Origin: Deltaproteobacteria bacterium
GTDB taxonomy: Bacteria; Desulfobacterota; DSM-4660; Desulfatiglandales; HGW-15
Direction: 5' to 3'
Assembly (NCBI GenBank): GCA_016931115.1
Contig: JAFGFM010000016.1
Span: 1 to 35,185, forward strand
DNA length: 35,185 nt
Position 1 is the stretch's first letter. Each line of letters opens with the position of its first letter. Below, in pieces: positions 1 through 8,893 of this stretch. The notes beneath the pieces were generated by a model. The model made no database searches and was not told the DNA's origin. It worked only from the letters and a program-made list of their open reading frames with translations. A program made the translations under genes and the position numbers.

Positions 1-471
1 CTGGACAGGCAGTGCATCAGGGAATTTGTGCTAAAGCTGGATGATTATACCTCAAAATATGATATTTTTCTTTCTCTCGGATGCGGTGCAGGTGTTCAGG
101 CAATTGCCACCATGTACCCTGAGATCCCTGTGGCCCCGGCCCTTAATACGGAATTCCTTGGCGAGACCAGGGATCAGGGGCTGTGGATGGAGAACTGTCA
201 GGGGTGCGGTGACTGTATGCTCTTTGATTTCGGGGGTATCTGCCCGATTGCAAGGTGCGCCAAGCAGCTTTTTAACGGGCCGTGCGGCGGCTCGAAAAAT
301 GGGGTATGTGAAGTAAACCCTGAAATCCCATGTGCATGGCAGGAGATCGTAGATAGGCTTGCATCATTTAATGCCCTGGATAAACTTGAGAAGATATATC
401 CGCCAAAGGACTGGTCAAAAAAACATGGGAACGGGCCCAGGAAGATAGTGAGGGAGGATCAGCAAAAGTGA
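1..471 (+). CDS. metV: MetV-like methylenetetrahydrofolate reductase C-terminal-domain protein (5' partial)
   Basis: The reading frame is open from base 1, so the N-terminus lies outside the window; an in-frame GTG at 28 is the first internal start candidate but probably not the true one. The visible part carries a cysteine-rich block (CQGCGDC, then CPIARCAKQ and NGPCGG) typical of MetV. MetV is the small zinc- or iron-sulfur-containing partner of MetF in acetogens and many Desulfobacterota. It is thought to help MetF reduce methylene-tetrahydrofolate to methyl-tetrahydrofolate in the methyl branch of the Wood-Ljungdahl pathway. The stop overlaps the GTG start of metF (GTGA at 468-471), so the two are translationally coupled. 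The family call is firm. Which redox carrier docks here cannot be read from the sequence. Confidence 0.85.
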   Translation: MDRQCIREFVLKLDDYTSKYDIFLSLGCGAGVQAIATMYPEIPVAPALNTEFLGETRDQGLWMENCQGCGDCMLFDFGGICPIARCAKQLFNGPCGGSKNGVCEVNPEIPCAWQEIVDRLASFNALDKLEKIYPPKDWSKKHGNGPRKIVREDQQK

Positions 472-1385
472 CAGTGAAAAGCAATCTGAAAAGGGTTCTT
501 GAAGAGGGTAAATTTGCAGTGACCGCTGAATGTGGCCCGCCAAAGGGTGCAGACCCTGATGTGATAATGCAAAAGGCAGCCCTTTTAAAGGGTATAGTTG
601 ATGCGGTAAATGTAACAGATAATCAGACCGCTATTGTCAGGATGTCAAGCCTTGCTGCATGCAGCCTGTTAATAAAGGCAGGTATTGATCCGGTTTTTCA
701 GGCGGTTGTAAGGGATAGGAACAGGATAGCACTTCAGTCCGATATCCTTGGGGCCGCTGCCATGGGTATGAATAATGTCCTGTGCCTCAGCGGGGATCAT
801 CAGATATTTGGCAATGAGCCGCAGGCAATGGGTGTTTTTGATATTGATTCTATCCAGTTATTAAATGCAGTTAAAAATATGAGGGATAAAGGGCAGCTAA
901 TCGGTGGCGATAAACTCACAAAGGCCCCTGAGATTTTTATAGGTGCGGCCGCTAATCCATTTGCAGACCCCATTGAATTCAGGGTAATAAGGCTTGCCAA
1001 AAAGATCGCTGCGGGAGCGGATTTTATACAGACGCAGTGCATCTACAATATGGAAAGGTTTGAAAAGTGGCTTGAAATGGTAAGCGAGAGGGGGCTGACC
1101 GAAAAGGTGTACATACTCGGTGGAGTATCCCCGCTTAAATCAGCAGGCATGGCAAAATATATGAACAGCAATGTGGCTGGTATTGATATACCTGAATCCA
1201 TAATAAAAAGGATGGAAGGGGTTCCTAAAGAAAAACAGAAGGAAGAGGGGCTTAAAATCTGTGTTGAGACTATTCAGAGGCTTAAGGAACTTAAAGGCAT
1301 AAAAGGGGTTCATATAATGGCCATTGAGTGGGAAGAGGCTGTTCACGAAATTGTTCAAAAGGCGGGGCTGTTGCCGAGGCCCTGA
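468..1385 (+). CDS. metF: Methylenetetrahydrofolate reductase
   Basis: This 305-residue protein has the MetF TIM-barrel signatures: AECGPPKG near the N-terminus, VNVTDNQ, a block ending in LCLSGDH, ADFIQTQ for the folate/flavin region, and ILGGVSPL. It reduces 5,10-methylene-THF to 5-methyl-THF using FAD and, in anaerobes with MetV, probably an electron donor other than NAD(P)H. The length fits the short MetF form that works with MetV. The start is GTG at 468, overlapping the metV stop, which argues for a MetVF complex made in fixed ratio. The next gene follows after 25 nt, so metV-metF-glutamate synthase genes probably form one transcript. No regulatory site is visible inside the window. Confidence 0.92.
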   Translation: MTVKSNLKRVLEEGKFAVTAECGPPKGADPDVIMQKAALLKGIVDAVNVTDNQTAIVRMSSLAACSLLIKAGIDPVFQAVVRDRNRIALQSDILGAAAMGMNNVLCLSGDHQIFGNEPQAMGVFDIDSIQLLNAVKNMRDKGQLIGGDKLTKAPEIFIGAAANPFADPIEFRVIRLAKKIAAGADFIQTQCIYNMERFEKWLEMVSERGLTEKVYILGGVSPLKSAGMAKYMNSNVAGIDIPESIIKRMEGVPKEKQKEEGLKICVETIQRLKELKGIKGVHIMAIEWEEAVHEIVQKAGLLPRP

Positions 1386-1410
1386 GACGGAAGAGTTGGA
1401 GAAGTAAAGT

Positions 1411-2808
1411 ATGCCATCTAAATATGTTATACACACTAAACAGATTGATCACAGGTTTGAACCTTTAACCAGGTCAGGTATTATTGCCTGGGAAGAGGGG
1501 TGCCTGAAGTGCCCTGTCTGTGTGAAAAAGGAGTGTGTCTATGGTGTCTATGAAAAGAGAGAGCTTAATCCAGGGCAGATGATCGACTCTATAGACAATA
1601 AATGCATGAGCTGTCTCAGGTGCGTACAGAACTGCCCCGGGCAGCTTATTCAGAAGTCCATAAACCCTGAGTTCATGGAGATGGGGGATACGCACTGGAC
1701 CCCTGATATAATAGCCCGTCTGTGGTACCAGGGTGAGACCGGCAAGATACCTGTATCAGGGGCAGGTTATCCCGGCCCCTTTTCAGGCCCGGGGTTTGAT
1801 TCCATGTGGACAGATATGTCCGAGATAGTACGCCCCACAAGGGATGGAATTCATGGCAGGGAATATATAAGCACAGGTGTAGATATAGGCAGTACCCCAA
1901 AGAATCTTGTCTTTGATAAAGAGGGCAGGATGGTGAAAAATGAGTCAGCCATTATAGATATCCCAATACCTGTCATAATGAGGGCGCCTGATTTTGGCGC
2001 TATCAGCGGTAACACAATAAAGGGGTGGATATCTGCGGCAAAAAAACTTGAGACATTACTTGCCATCCCGGTAAAAAGGATCATTCCGGAATTTTTAAAA
2101 CTGAGCGCACATATTATCCCTGTTATCTCCTCAAAGGATATCGAAGGGCTCAACATAAATGAGCATGTAAGGATGGTGGAATATATCTGGGATGAAAAGG
2201 GTGCGAGTAATCTTAAAAAGGTTAAGAAGATGTTTCCTGAAGCCCTTATCTCAGTAAGGCTCTATCTTGATGGGGATTTTGAAAAAAAGGCTATGGAGAT
2301 ATTTGAAGCAGGATGCTCTATAATTAATCTTGAAGGCAGTTATAACGGCAGGGTGAGGGATGATGCCTCCATATATATGAAGGATGCAATAAGAAGGATA
2401 CATCTCGCATTTGTAGAGAAGGGTGTGCGTGATGAGATGACGCTGATTGCGAGCGGTGGATTTTCCATGGCGGAACATATCGCAAAATCAATACTCTGCG
2501 GCACAGATGCGGTGTACGTGGATTTTCCCATATTGATAGCCCTTGGATGCCGGATGTGTCACAGGTGCGAACAGGGCATTCCATGCCCGGTTGAAATAGA
2601 TAATGCCTCTATAAAATGGGTGGCTGCAAGAACGATCAACATTATCGGGGCATGGCATAATCAGCTTCTTGAGGTAATGGGCGCAATGGGAATCAGAGAC
2701 GTGAGACGTCTTCGGGGCGAGGTTGGAAGGGCCATGTTTTTTGAAGAGCTTGATAAAAACATATTCGGCTCTTTAAACAGGGTTGAGGAGGGGTTTGAAC
2801 TTGAGTGA
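1411..2808 (+). CDS. Glutamate synthase-related FMN-domain protein with N-terminal 2x[4Fe-4S], degenerate paralogue
   Basis: This 465-residue protein starts with a ferredoxin-like part: C31, C34, C37, C42 and C65, C68, C71, C75 suggest two [4Fe-4S] clusters. The rest resembles the FMN/2-oxoglutarate domain of glutamate synthase, ending with IASGG, a GTDAVY phosphate-binding-like stretch and a C-rich GCRMCHRCEQGIPCP block where GltB carries its 3Fe-4S ligands. It lacks the KPG-x-GG motif and the GGTGAAP-type segment that the downstream paralogue keeps, so it may be a non-catalytic or differently specialised subunit. A GGAG lies upstream of the ATG. It belongs to the metVF transcript. Family membership is clear; a true glutamate synthase activity is not established for this copy. 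Confidence 0.75.
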   Translation: MPSKYVIHTKQIDHRFEPLTRSGIIAWEEGCLKCPVCVKKECVYGVYEKRELNPGQMIDSIDNKCMSCLRCVQNCPGQLIQKSINPEFMEMGDTHWTPDIIARLWYQGETGKIPVSGAGYPGPFSGPGFDSMWTDMSEIVRPTRDGIHGREYISTGVDIGSTPKNLVFDKEGRMVKNESAIIDIPIPVIMRAPDFGAISGNTIKGWISAAKKLETLLAIPVKRIIPEFLKLSAHIIPVISSKDIEGLNINEHVRMVEYIWDEKGASNLKKVKKMFPEALISVRLYLDGDFEKKAMEIFEAGCSIINLEGSYNGRVRDDASIYMKDAIRRIHLAFVEKGVRDEMTLIASGGFSMAEHIAKSILCGTDAVYVDFPILIALGCRMCHRCEQGIPCPVEIDNASIKWVAARTINIIGAWHNQLLEVMGAMGIRDVRRLRGEVGRAMFFEELDKNIFGSLNRVEEGFELE

Positions 2809-4285
2809 TAACAGAAAATTTCATTTGCCTGAGGTTGTGAGAACCCCATCCCGTTTCAGGAATGCAATCGGCAAATACCGGTTGAACCGCACTGATGCAT
2901 GCACCTCCTGCGGGAAATGCGTGGAGATTTGCCCATATGGAGTGCATGTAATGAAAAGGGGCAGGGTCTATGTCAAAAATCACTACCTTTGTATCGGAAA
3001 GGAGTGTCCAAATCCATGCACGTTAGGGTGTCCTGAAAATGCGCTCTCTTTCAGACGTAACCCTACCTTTGATACAATGGGAGATTACAGGTGGACACCT
3101 GATCTGCTTGCAAGCACATGGTATATGTCAGAATTTGGTGATGTCCCAAAGGCAGGGCTTAATTACCGCACAGGGGATAGTGGCGGCGGGTTTGATAAAC
3201 TCAGGATAAAACTTAGGAAAGAGGAAGAATCGCTTGATCTAACTGATGAAGATATTGATCTCTCGGTTGAACTGAACAGGCGTGAGGACAATGCGCACAG
3301 GGTTAAGATAGAGGTGCCTTTTTATGGCGGCGGCATGTCATACGGCTCTGTAAGCGTAACCACAATCCTGAGCAGGATGAAGGCAGCAAAACTGCTTGGC
3401 ACACTCTGCTGCACAGGTGAGGGAGGTTACCCTGATGAGCTTAAGCCTTATGATGACAATGTTATAACACAGGTTGCAACAGGACTTTTTGGTGTCAGGG
3501 AGGAGACCATCCAGCGCGTAAGGATGGTGGAATTCAAGTATGCCCAGGGCGCCAAACCGGGTCTGGGAGGTCATCTCCTGGCTGACAAGGTTACACCCGG
3601 CGTGGCAAGGATGCGTGAGGCAGTGGCGGGTTTTCCGCTTTTTTCGCCATTTCCGTTTCACAGTGTTTACTCGGTCGAAGACCACAAGAAACATGTGGAC
3701 TGGATAAAGGCAATAAATCCAAAGGCTGTTGTGTCTGTAAAGGTCTCTACCCCCACTGATGTTGATATGGTGGCGGTCGGGAGCTATTATGCAGGCGCCC
3801 ATGTTATTCACCTTGATGGCAGTTATGGGGGCACAGGTGCGGCCCCGGAGATAGCGAAAAAGAATATCTCCATGCCCATTGAGTATGCCATTCCAAAGGT
3901 TCATCAGTTTTTAATTGATGAAGGGGTAAGGGACAAGGTCACAGTAATAGCAAGCGGCGGTATAAGGACGCCCCATGATCTGGTTAAGATCATTGCCCTG
4001 GGGGCAGACGCTGTATGTACCGGCACCTCAGATATGGTGGCACTTGAGTGTATCCGCTGCCATAAATGTGAAAGCGGCAGGGGATGTGCCAGGGGCATTG
4101 CAACAACCGATACAGAGCTGGTACAGCTTATGAATAATGACTGGGGCACCCAGAGGATAGTAAATATGTTTCTTGCCTGGAGAAAGGAAATAATAAGGAT
4201 ACTGAAGAGACTGGGCATGAAAAGCATAAAGGAACTGGTTGGCAGGAAGGATGTGCTGGCACATCTGGATTACATTAATAAATAA
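2801..4285 (+). CDS. Glutamate synthase FMN-domain subunit with N-terminal [4Fe-4S] domain (GltB2-like)
   Basis: I place the start at TTG 2801, because GAGGAGG at 2785-2791 sits nine bases upstream; a TTG at 2783 would add six residues. The 494-residue protein has N-terminal cysteines C34, C37, C40, C44 and C64, C69, C73, C77 for two clusters. It then has a full glutamate synthase FMN domain: GGGMSYGSVS, KPGLGGHLL, LDGSYGGTGAAPE, IASGGIRTP, GADAVCTGT and the cluster block CIRCHKCESGRGCARGIATTD. In this family 2-oxoglutarate is aminated with ammonia delivered from a glutaminase domain. Here that glutaminase is encoded by the next gene. No NADPH-binding GltD subunit is present in the window, so ferredoxin may be the donor (inference). 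The gene overlaps its upstream paralogue by 8 nt. Confidence 0.85.
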   Translation: MSDNRKFHLPEVVRTPSRFRNAIGKYRLNRTDACTSCGKCVEICPYGVHVMKRGRVYVKNHYLCIGKECPNPCTLGCPENALSFRRNPTFDTMGDYRWTPDLLASTWYMSEFGDVPKAGLNYRTGDSGGGFDKLRIKLRKEEESLDLTDEDIDLSVELNRREDNAHRVKIEVPFYGGGMSYGSVSVTTILSRMKAAKLLGTLCCTGEGGYPDELKPYDDNVITQVATGLFGVREETIQRVRMVEFKYAQGAKPGLGGHLLADKVTPGVARMREAVAGFPLFSPFPFHSVYSVEDHKKHVDWIKAINPKAVVSVKVSTPTDVDMVAVGSYYAGAHVIHLDGSYGGTGAAPEIAKKNISMPIEYAIPKVHQFLIDEGVRDKVTVIASGGIRTPHDLVKIIALGADAVCTGTSDMVALECIRCHKCESGRGCARGIATTDTELVQLMNNDWGTQRIVNMFLAWRKEIIRILKRLGMKSIKELVGRKDVLAHLDYINK

Positions 4286-4288
4286 TCC

Positions 4289-4359
4289 GGTATACGGTCT
4301 GTGGTCTACGGTCTACGGGAAAAACAGGACCGAAAACCGAAGACCTCATACCGTAAACC
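4289..4359. repeat. Imperfect inverted repeat built of 7-nt tandem units
   Basis: The arms 4289-4318 and 4330-4359 are reverse complements at about 24 of 30 positions, with an 11-nt loop. The left arm is itself a 7-nt tandem array (tacggtc, tgtggtc, tacggtc, tacggga at 4293-4320). It fills nearly all of the 89-nt space between the two glutamate synthase genes and would form a long hairpin in their shared transcript. It has no run of T characteristic of an intrinsic terminator. Confidence 0.7.
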
Positions 4360-4374
4360 ATTTATTGGGTTACT

Positions 4375-7011
4375 ATGTCTGAAAAAATTATAAATAGTAT
4401 TATTCGATCAAGAAAAGATTTAATTTACGATCTTCCTGCGAATCATGTCTTTAATACTGAGGCTGAAGGGGGTTGCGGGGTTACCGGTTTTGCATGCAGC
4501 ATCCCTGTTCGTGGAAAACATATCTTTGAGCCCTCAAAACAGATGCATAACCGCGGTAATGGCCGTGGAGGCGGTATTGCCGCAATGGGGTTTGATCACA
4601 GGATGCTTGGTGTTTCACCTGAGATATTAAAAGAGAGCTATATACTCCAGATAGCGGTTCTTGAAGATGATGTTATCAGGGAGCTGGAAAATAATTTTAT
4701 AAAACCCTTTTTCAATGTGGATTTCGCTGAAAAGATACCGAGGATCGATGACTACAGGGATGTCCCCGGCCTTCTTGTAAAACCGCCTGATGTATGGAGA
4801 TTTTTTATCAGGGTAAAACCTGCTATTCTTAAGGAGTTCAAGGAAAAAAACAGGTTTGATGCCATGACAGAGAGGCAGGCGGAAGATGAATTTGTATATC
4901 AGAACAGCACAAAGATTAATTCAAAATATTATGATGCTACTGGCCTGCAGAGGGCATTTGTGCTCTCTCATGGACGTAACTTCTTTATTCTCAAGGTAGT
5001 CGGATATGCAGAGGAGGTGGTAAGGTATTATCAACTGGATGATTTCAAGGCAAATATCTGGATCGCCCATCAGAGATACCCCACCAGGGGAAAGGTATGG
5101 CACCCGGCTGGTGCACATCCTTTCATAGGCATGAACGAGGCCCTTGTTCATAATGGCGATTTTGCAAATTATCACTCTGTTAGTGAGTACCTTAAACAGA
5201 GGAATATTTATCCGAGGTTCCTGACCGATACCGAGGTCTCGGCCCAGTTGTTTGATTTATACAGCAGGACCTACGGGTACCCCCTTGAGTATGTCATCGA
5301 GGCGCTTGCCCCGACAATGGAAAGGGATTTTGATAAACTGCCTGTTGAAAAACAGAAAATATACAGGGCAATTCAGGCTGCCCACATACACGGCTCGCCT
5401 GACGGGCCATGGTTTTTCATCATCGCAAAAAATGATACTGAAAATAAAAGGCTTCAGCTCATCGGGATTACCGATACCGGAATGCTCAGACCCCAGGTGT
5501 TTGCCCTGCATGAAGGCCAGGTACAGGTGGGCCTTATCTGCTCTGAGCAGCAGGCAATAGATGCAACCCTTAAAAGTCTTTCTGATGAAGACCCCAGGAT
5601 AGGAACTGTTGCAGACATTTACTGGAACGCGAGGGGCGGAAGCCATACAGATGGCGGCTCTTTCATATTTAACCTGGATGAAATAAGGCCGGGCGCGATT
5701 GAGCGTAAGCTCACCTGCGTGGATAAATTCGGTCATGAGATCAGGGCTGAGCAGGAAAAGGTACCCTATCTGCCGGGGCGGGTCTATTACTCGATGGAGG
5801 AGGATAACAGGGAAAAGTTCAATGTCTCAAGGTTCTTTGATTTACAGCAGCCTGACCTCCTGTTTGAGTATATCAAAGAGGGTATCTTGAAATGGGATTA
5901 TGCAGACCTTATGGACTGCTTTAAAGAAATCAAGAAATGGTCCCGGAAAAATGATGCGCATCTTGGTGTGGCCATAAATGCAATCACTCGACTGATAGAT
6001 ATGCGTTATCCGACCGGTGACAAAAAGCGGCGATCCCTGCTCCAGATGATGAATCATACACTTGAAAATATATTCAGGTCTTTACCAAACCTTGAGAACA
6101 GGTCCAGGAAGAGCTCCTACAGGCTTATTGACTGGGAGAGCAGGCCATTTTTCAGGGGGCCGGATTATGATGAAAAGGTGCTTGTTATAGATGCGGAACT
6201 TTTTCCCCCTGAAGGTGATGAGCGCGACAGCAGGTTGTTAACTGAGGCATATTTCAGGGGTTGGAGAAGGTTCATCGTATTCGGTCTTAAAGGGCAGCGC
6301 TTTCATGGGTGCGGCCTCGGTCCTGAATCAGGCGGTGTGAGAATAGATATCTATGGCAATTCAGGGGACTACCTTGCATCAGGGATTGATGGCCTTACCA
6401 TCTGTGTGCACGGAAATAGTCAGGATCAGGTAGGCCAGATCATGAAGTCCGGTAAGCTGATTGTCTATGGCCATACTGGTCAGACATTCATGTACGGCGC
6501 CAAGGGCGGAGAGGTTTATATAATGGGTAATGCGGCAGGAAGACCGCTCATAAATGCTGTGGGAAGGCCAAGGGTTGTTATAAACGGCACATGCCTTGAT
6601 TATCTTGCAGAATCCTTTATGGCAGGGGACCCCCATAATGGCGGGGGTTTTGTTGTACTGAACGGGGTTGGTTTTGATGAAGATGGCAGGGTTGTTCCGC
6701 TTGATGCGCCCTACCCGGGCTCCAACCTCTTTTCTCTTGCCTCTGGAGGGGCCATATATGTGCGTGACCCTAACAGGACAATAGATAAAGAACAGCTTAA
6801 TGGCGGAGAGATCTATGATCTTGATGAAAAAGACTGGGAGCTGATTCTTCCTTTTCTAAAGGAAAATGAAAGGCTGTTCGGGATATCCATAGAGAATGAT
6901 CTCCTGAAGGTGAACGGGCAGAAAAAAGGGCCGCTTGAGGTATATTGCAAGGTTGTACCCATGAAATCGGGCGAGATGGAAGAGGATGGTCTTGAAGAGT
7001 GGGGAGTGTAA
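4375..7011 (+). CDS. Glutamate synthase glutaminase domain fused to GXGXG domain (GltB1-GltB3 fusion)
   Basis: This 878-residue protein has a class II (Ntn) glutamine amidotransferase domain with its nucleophile probably at C34 (GGCGVTGFA). The preceding 33 residues would be a cleaved propeptide. HQRYPTRG, NGD and TDTEVSAQL further along mark the same domain, which runs to about residue 440. A linker of roughly 160 residues follows. The C-terminal part (about 610-830) has the glycine-rich parallel beta-helix of glutamate synthase domain III (RFHGCGLGPESGG, GNAAGRP, GDPHNGGGFVVLNG). The FMN domain normally between them is missing and is supplied by the upstream genes. It would hydrolyse glutamine and pass ammonia to the FMN subunit. 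The start ATG is the first in the frame. Confidence 0.85.
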   Translation: MSEKIINSIIRSRKDLIYDLPANHVFNTEAEGGCGVTGFACSIPVRGKHIFEPSKQMHNRGNGRGGGIAAMGFDHRMLGVSPEILKESYILQIAVLEDDVIRELENNFIKPFFNVDFAEKIPRIDDYRDVPGLLVKPPDVWRFFIRVKPAILKEFKEKNRFDAMTERQAEDEFVYQNSTKINSKYYDATGLQRAFVLSHGRNFFILKVVGYAEEVVRYYQLDDFKANIWIAHQRYPTRGKVWHPAGAHPFIGMNEALVHNGDFANYHSVSEYLKQRNIYPRFLTDTEVSAQLFDLYSRTYGYPLEYVIEALAPTMERDFDKLPVEKQKIYRAIQAAHIHGSPDGPWFFIIAKNDTENKRLQLIGITDTGMLRPQVFALHEGQVQVGLICSEQQAIDATLKSLSDEDPRIGTVADIYWNARGGSHTDGGSFIFNLDEIRPGAIERKLTCVDKFGHEIRAEQEKVPYLPGRVYYSMEEDNREKFNVSRFFDLQQPDLLFEYIKEGILKWDYADLMDCFKEIKKWSRKNDAHLGVAINAITRLIDMRYPTGDKKRRSLLQMMNHTLENIFRSLPNLENRSRKSSYRLIDWESRPFFRGPDYDEKVLVIDAELFPPEGDERDSRLLTEAYFRGWRRFIVFGLKGQRFHGCGLGPESGGVRIDIYGNSGDYLASGIDGLTICVHGNSQDQVGQIMKSGKLIVYGHTGQTFMYGAKGGEVYIMGNAAGRPLINAVGRPRVVINGTCLDYLAESFMAGDPHNGGGFVVLNGVGFDEDGRVVPLDAPYPGSNLFSLASGGAIYVRDPNRTIDKEQLNGGEIYDLDEKDWELILPFLKENERLFGISIENDLLKVNGQKKGPLEVYCKVVPMKSGEMEEDGLEEWGV

Positions 7012-7036
7012 CAAGAGGCTTTAGATGGTATGGTCT

Positions 7037-7078
7037 GGCCCATTATTGCTGAGGCAGGATGTTCAGAAACAATGGGCC
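7037..7078. terminator. Possible hairpin between convergent gltB-like gene and glnB
   Basis: The arms ggcccatt (7037-7044) and aatgggcc (7071-7078) are perfectly complementary, with a second short gctga/tcag pairing inside. It lies where transcription from the + strand glutamate synthase gene meets the - strand glnB. Neither side has a convincing T tract, so termination is only suggested. Confidence 0.35.
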
Positions 7079-7119
7079 TTAATTCAGGTTGGCAGGTAAA
7101 GATTGAATAGATATAAAAT

Positions 7120-7461
<342 letters not shown>

Positions 7462-7598
7462 TTATCTCCATTTCCCTTTGGATTTGATTAGGGGGATATC
7501 TTTACAGTGAAAACAGGAGGCAATTTATTAGCTGAAATGGATAAATGTCAATATTTTTTATTAATAGTAATAATTATTCAATACAGGTTCTATAAAAT

Positions 7599-8735
7599 AT
7601 GAAAGTTTTATTAGCATTGGAAGACGGCACGACCTTTTACGGCCGTTCATTTACCGGGGCATGTGAAACGGCCGGTGAAGTGGTCTTTAATACAAGCATG
7701 TCAGGGTATCAGGAGATCCTTACTGATCCCTCATATTGCGGGCAGATTGTGACAATGACATATCCGCTTATCGGTAACTATGGAATAAACCATGATGATA
7801 TAGAATCGGGCAGGATACAGGTAAAGGCACTGGTGGTTAAGGAGTATCAGGAGATGCCCAGTAACTGGCGATCCAAATCCACCCTTAAAGATTATCTGAA
7901 TGCAGCAAATATACCGGGCATTGAGGGCATCGATACAAGGGCGCTTACAAGGCATATCCGTGAAAAAGGGGCAATGAGAGGAGCAATATCTACGAGCATA
8001 ACTGATCCGGCAGAGCTTGCCGAGGTGGCCAGGAATGCCCCTGATATGAAGGGTATGGATCTTGTTAAATATGTTACCTGTAAAACGCCCATGATTTGGT
8101 TAAAGGGTAAACCGGTTGAAATCACCGGTGGTCTTGATAAATTTGTATGGCCTATCAATAACGGCAAATGGCGGGTTGTTGCCATAGACTACGGTGTAAA
8201 ATACAATATCTTAAGGTCTCTTGAAAAGAATAACTGCAATATCCTTATTGTCCCGGCTGGTACTGATTCTGAGACTATTAATAAGCTGAGACCTGATGGC
8301 ATCTTTTTAAGCAATGGGCCAGGTGACCCTGCTGCTGTTACATATGCGGTTCAAACGATAAAAGAGTTGATTGGTAAAAAACCCATATTCGGGATATGCC
8401 TGGGTCATCAGCTTATCGGGTTATCTCTGGGGGGTAAAACCTTTAAACTAAAGTTTGGACACAGGGGCGGTAATCAGCCTGTGCAGGATCTTTTTACAGG
8501 GAAGGTGGATATTACCTCCCAGAATCACGGGTTCTGTGTGGATATGGATTCTCTAACAGACCCTGACATTGAGATCAGCCATGTTAATCTCAATGACAAT
8601 ACTGTAGAGGGGCTATTCCATAAAAAGATACCCCTGTTTTCAGTACAGTATCATCCTGAGGCATCGCCCGGCCCCCATGATGCGGAGTATCTGTTTAAGA
8701 AATTTACAGGGATGATGGAAGAGACAAAAAAATAA
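7599..8735 (+). CDS. carA: Carbamoyl-phosphate synthase small subunit (glutaminase)
   Basis: This 378-residue protein is the usual length for CarA. The N-terminal domain has LEDGTTFYGRSF and FNTSMSGYQEILTDPSY. The C-terminal class I glutamine amidotransferase domain has the nucleophile C267 in FGICLGHQL, SQNHGF, and the His/Glu pair in YHPEASPGP. It releases ammonia from glutamine and channels it to CarB for carbamoyl phosphate, feeding pyrimidine and arginine synthesis. It is separated from carB by about 160 nt containing an inverted repeat, so co-transcription is likely but not certain. No PyrR-type leader was recognised upstream. Confidence 0.96.
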   Translation: MKVLLALEDGTTFYGRSFTGACETAGEVVFNTSMSGYQEILTDPSYCGQIVTMTYPLIGNYGINHDDIESGRIQVKALVVKEYQEMPSNWRSKSTLKDYLNAANIPGIEGIDTRALTRHIREKGAMRGAISTSITDPAELAEVARNAPDMKGMDLVKYVTCKTPMIWLKGKPVEITGGLDKFVWPINNGKWRVVAIDYGVKYNILRSLEKNNCNILIVPAGTDSETINKLRPDGIFLSNGPGDPAAVTYAVQTIKELIGKKPIFGICLGHQLIGLSLGGKTFKLKFGHRGGNQPVQDLFTGKVDITSQNHGFCVDMDSLTDPDIEISHVNLNDNTVEGLFHKKIPLFSVQYHPEASPGPHDAEYLFKKFTGMMEETKK

Positions 8736-8738
8736 AAA

Positions 8739-8818
8739 GGGCTCAAGGCGCATGGCGCAGGGCGCAAGGAAGAACATGTATAAGCAGACCTTGTGCCTTG
8801 AGCCCTGGGCCTTGCGCC
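8739..8818. repeat. Imperfect inverted repeat built of 7-nt tandem units (carA-carB spacer)
   Basis: The arms 8739-8769 and 8789-8818 pair at roughly 24 of 31 positions. The left arm is a 7-nt tandem array (aaggcgc, atggcgc, agggcgc, then aagg at 8745-8769). The sequence differs from the repeat at 4289 but the design is the same. It starts three bases after the carA stop and would be a strong hairpin in a carAB transcript. It lacks a T tract. Confidence 0.7.
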
Positions 8819-8893
8819 TGATAACCGAAGCTGAAATGAATAATATTTTAAAGAAATAGTTAATGGCTAAATAAACATACTGGAATTACTCCC

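Noticed and set aside
7519-7532. GG-N10-GC pattern before carA resembling a sigma-54 promoter
   Set aside because: Beyond the GG/GC spacing it matches the consensus poorly and it coincides with the weak glnB promoter region, so chance is more likely.
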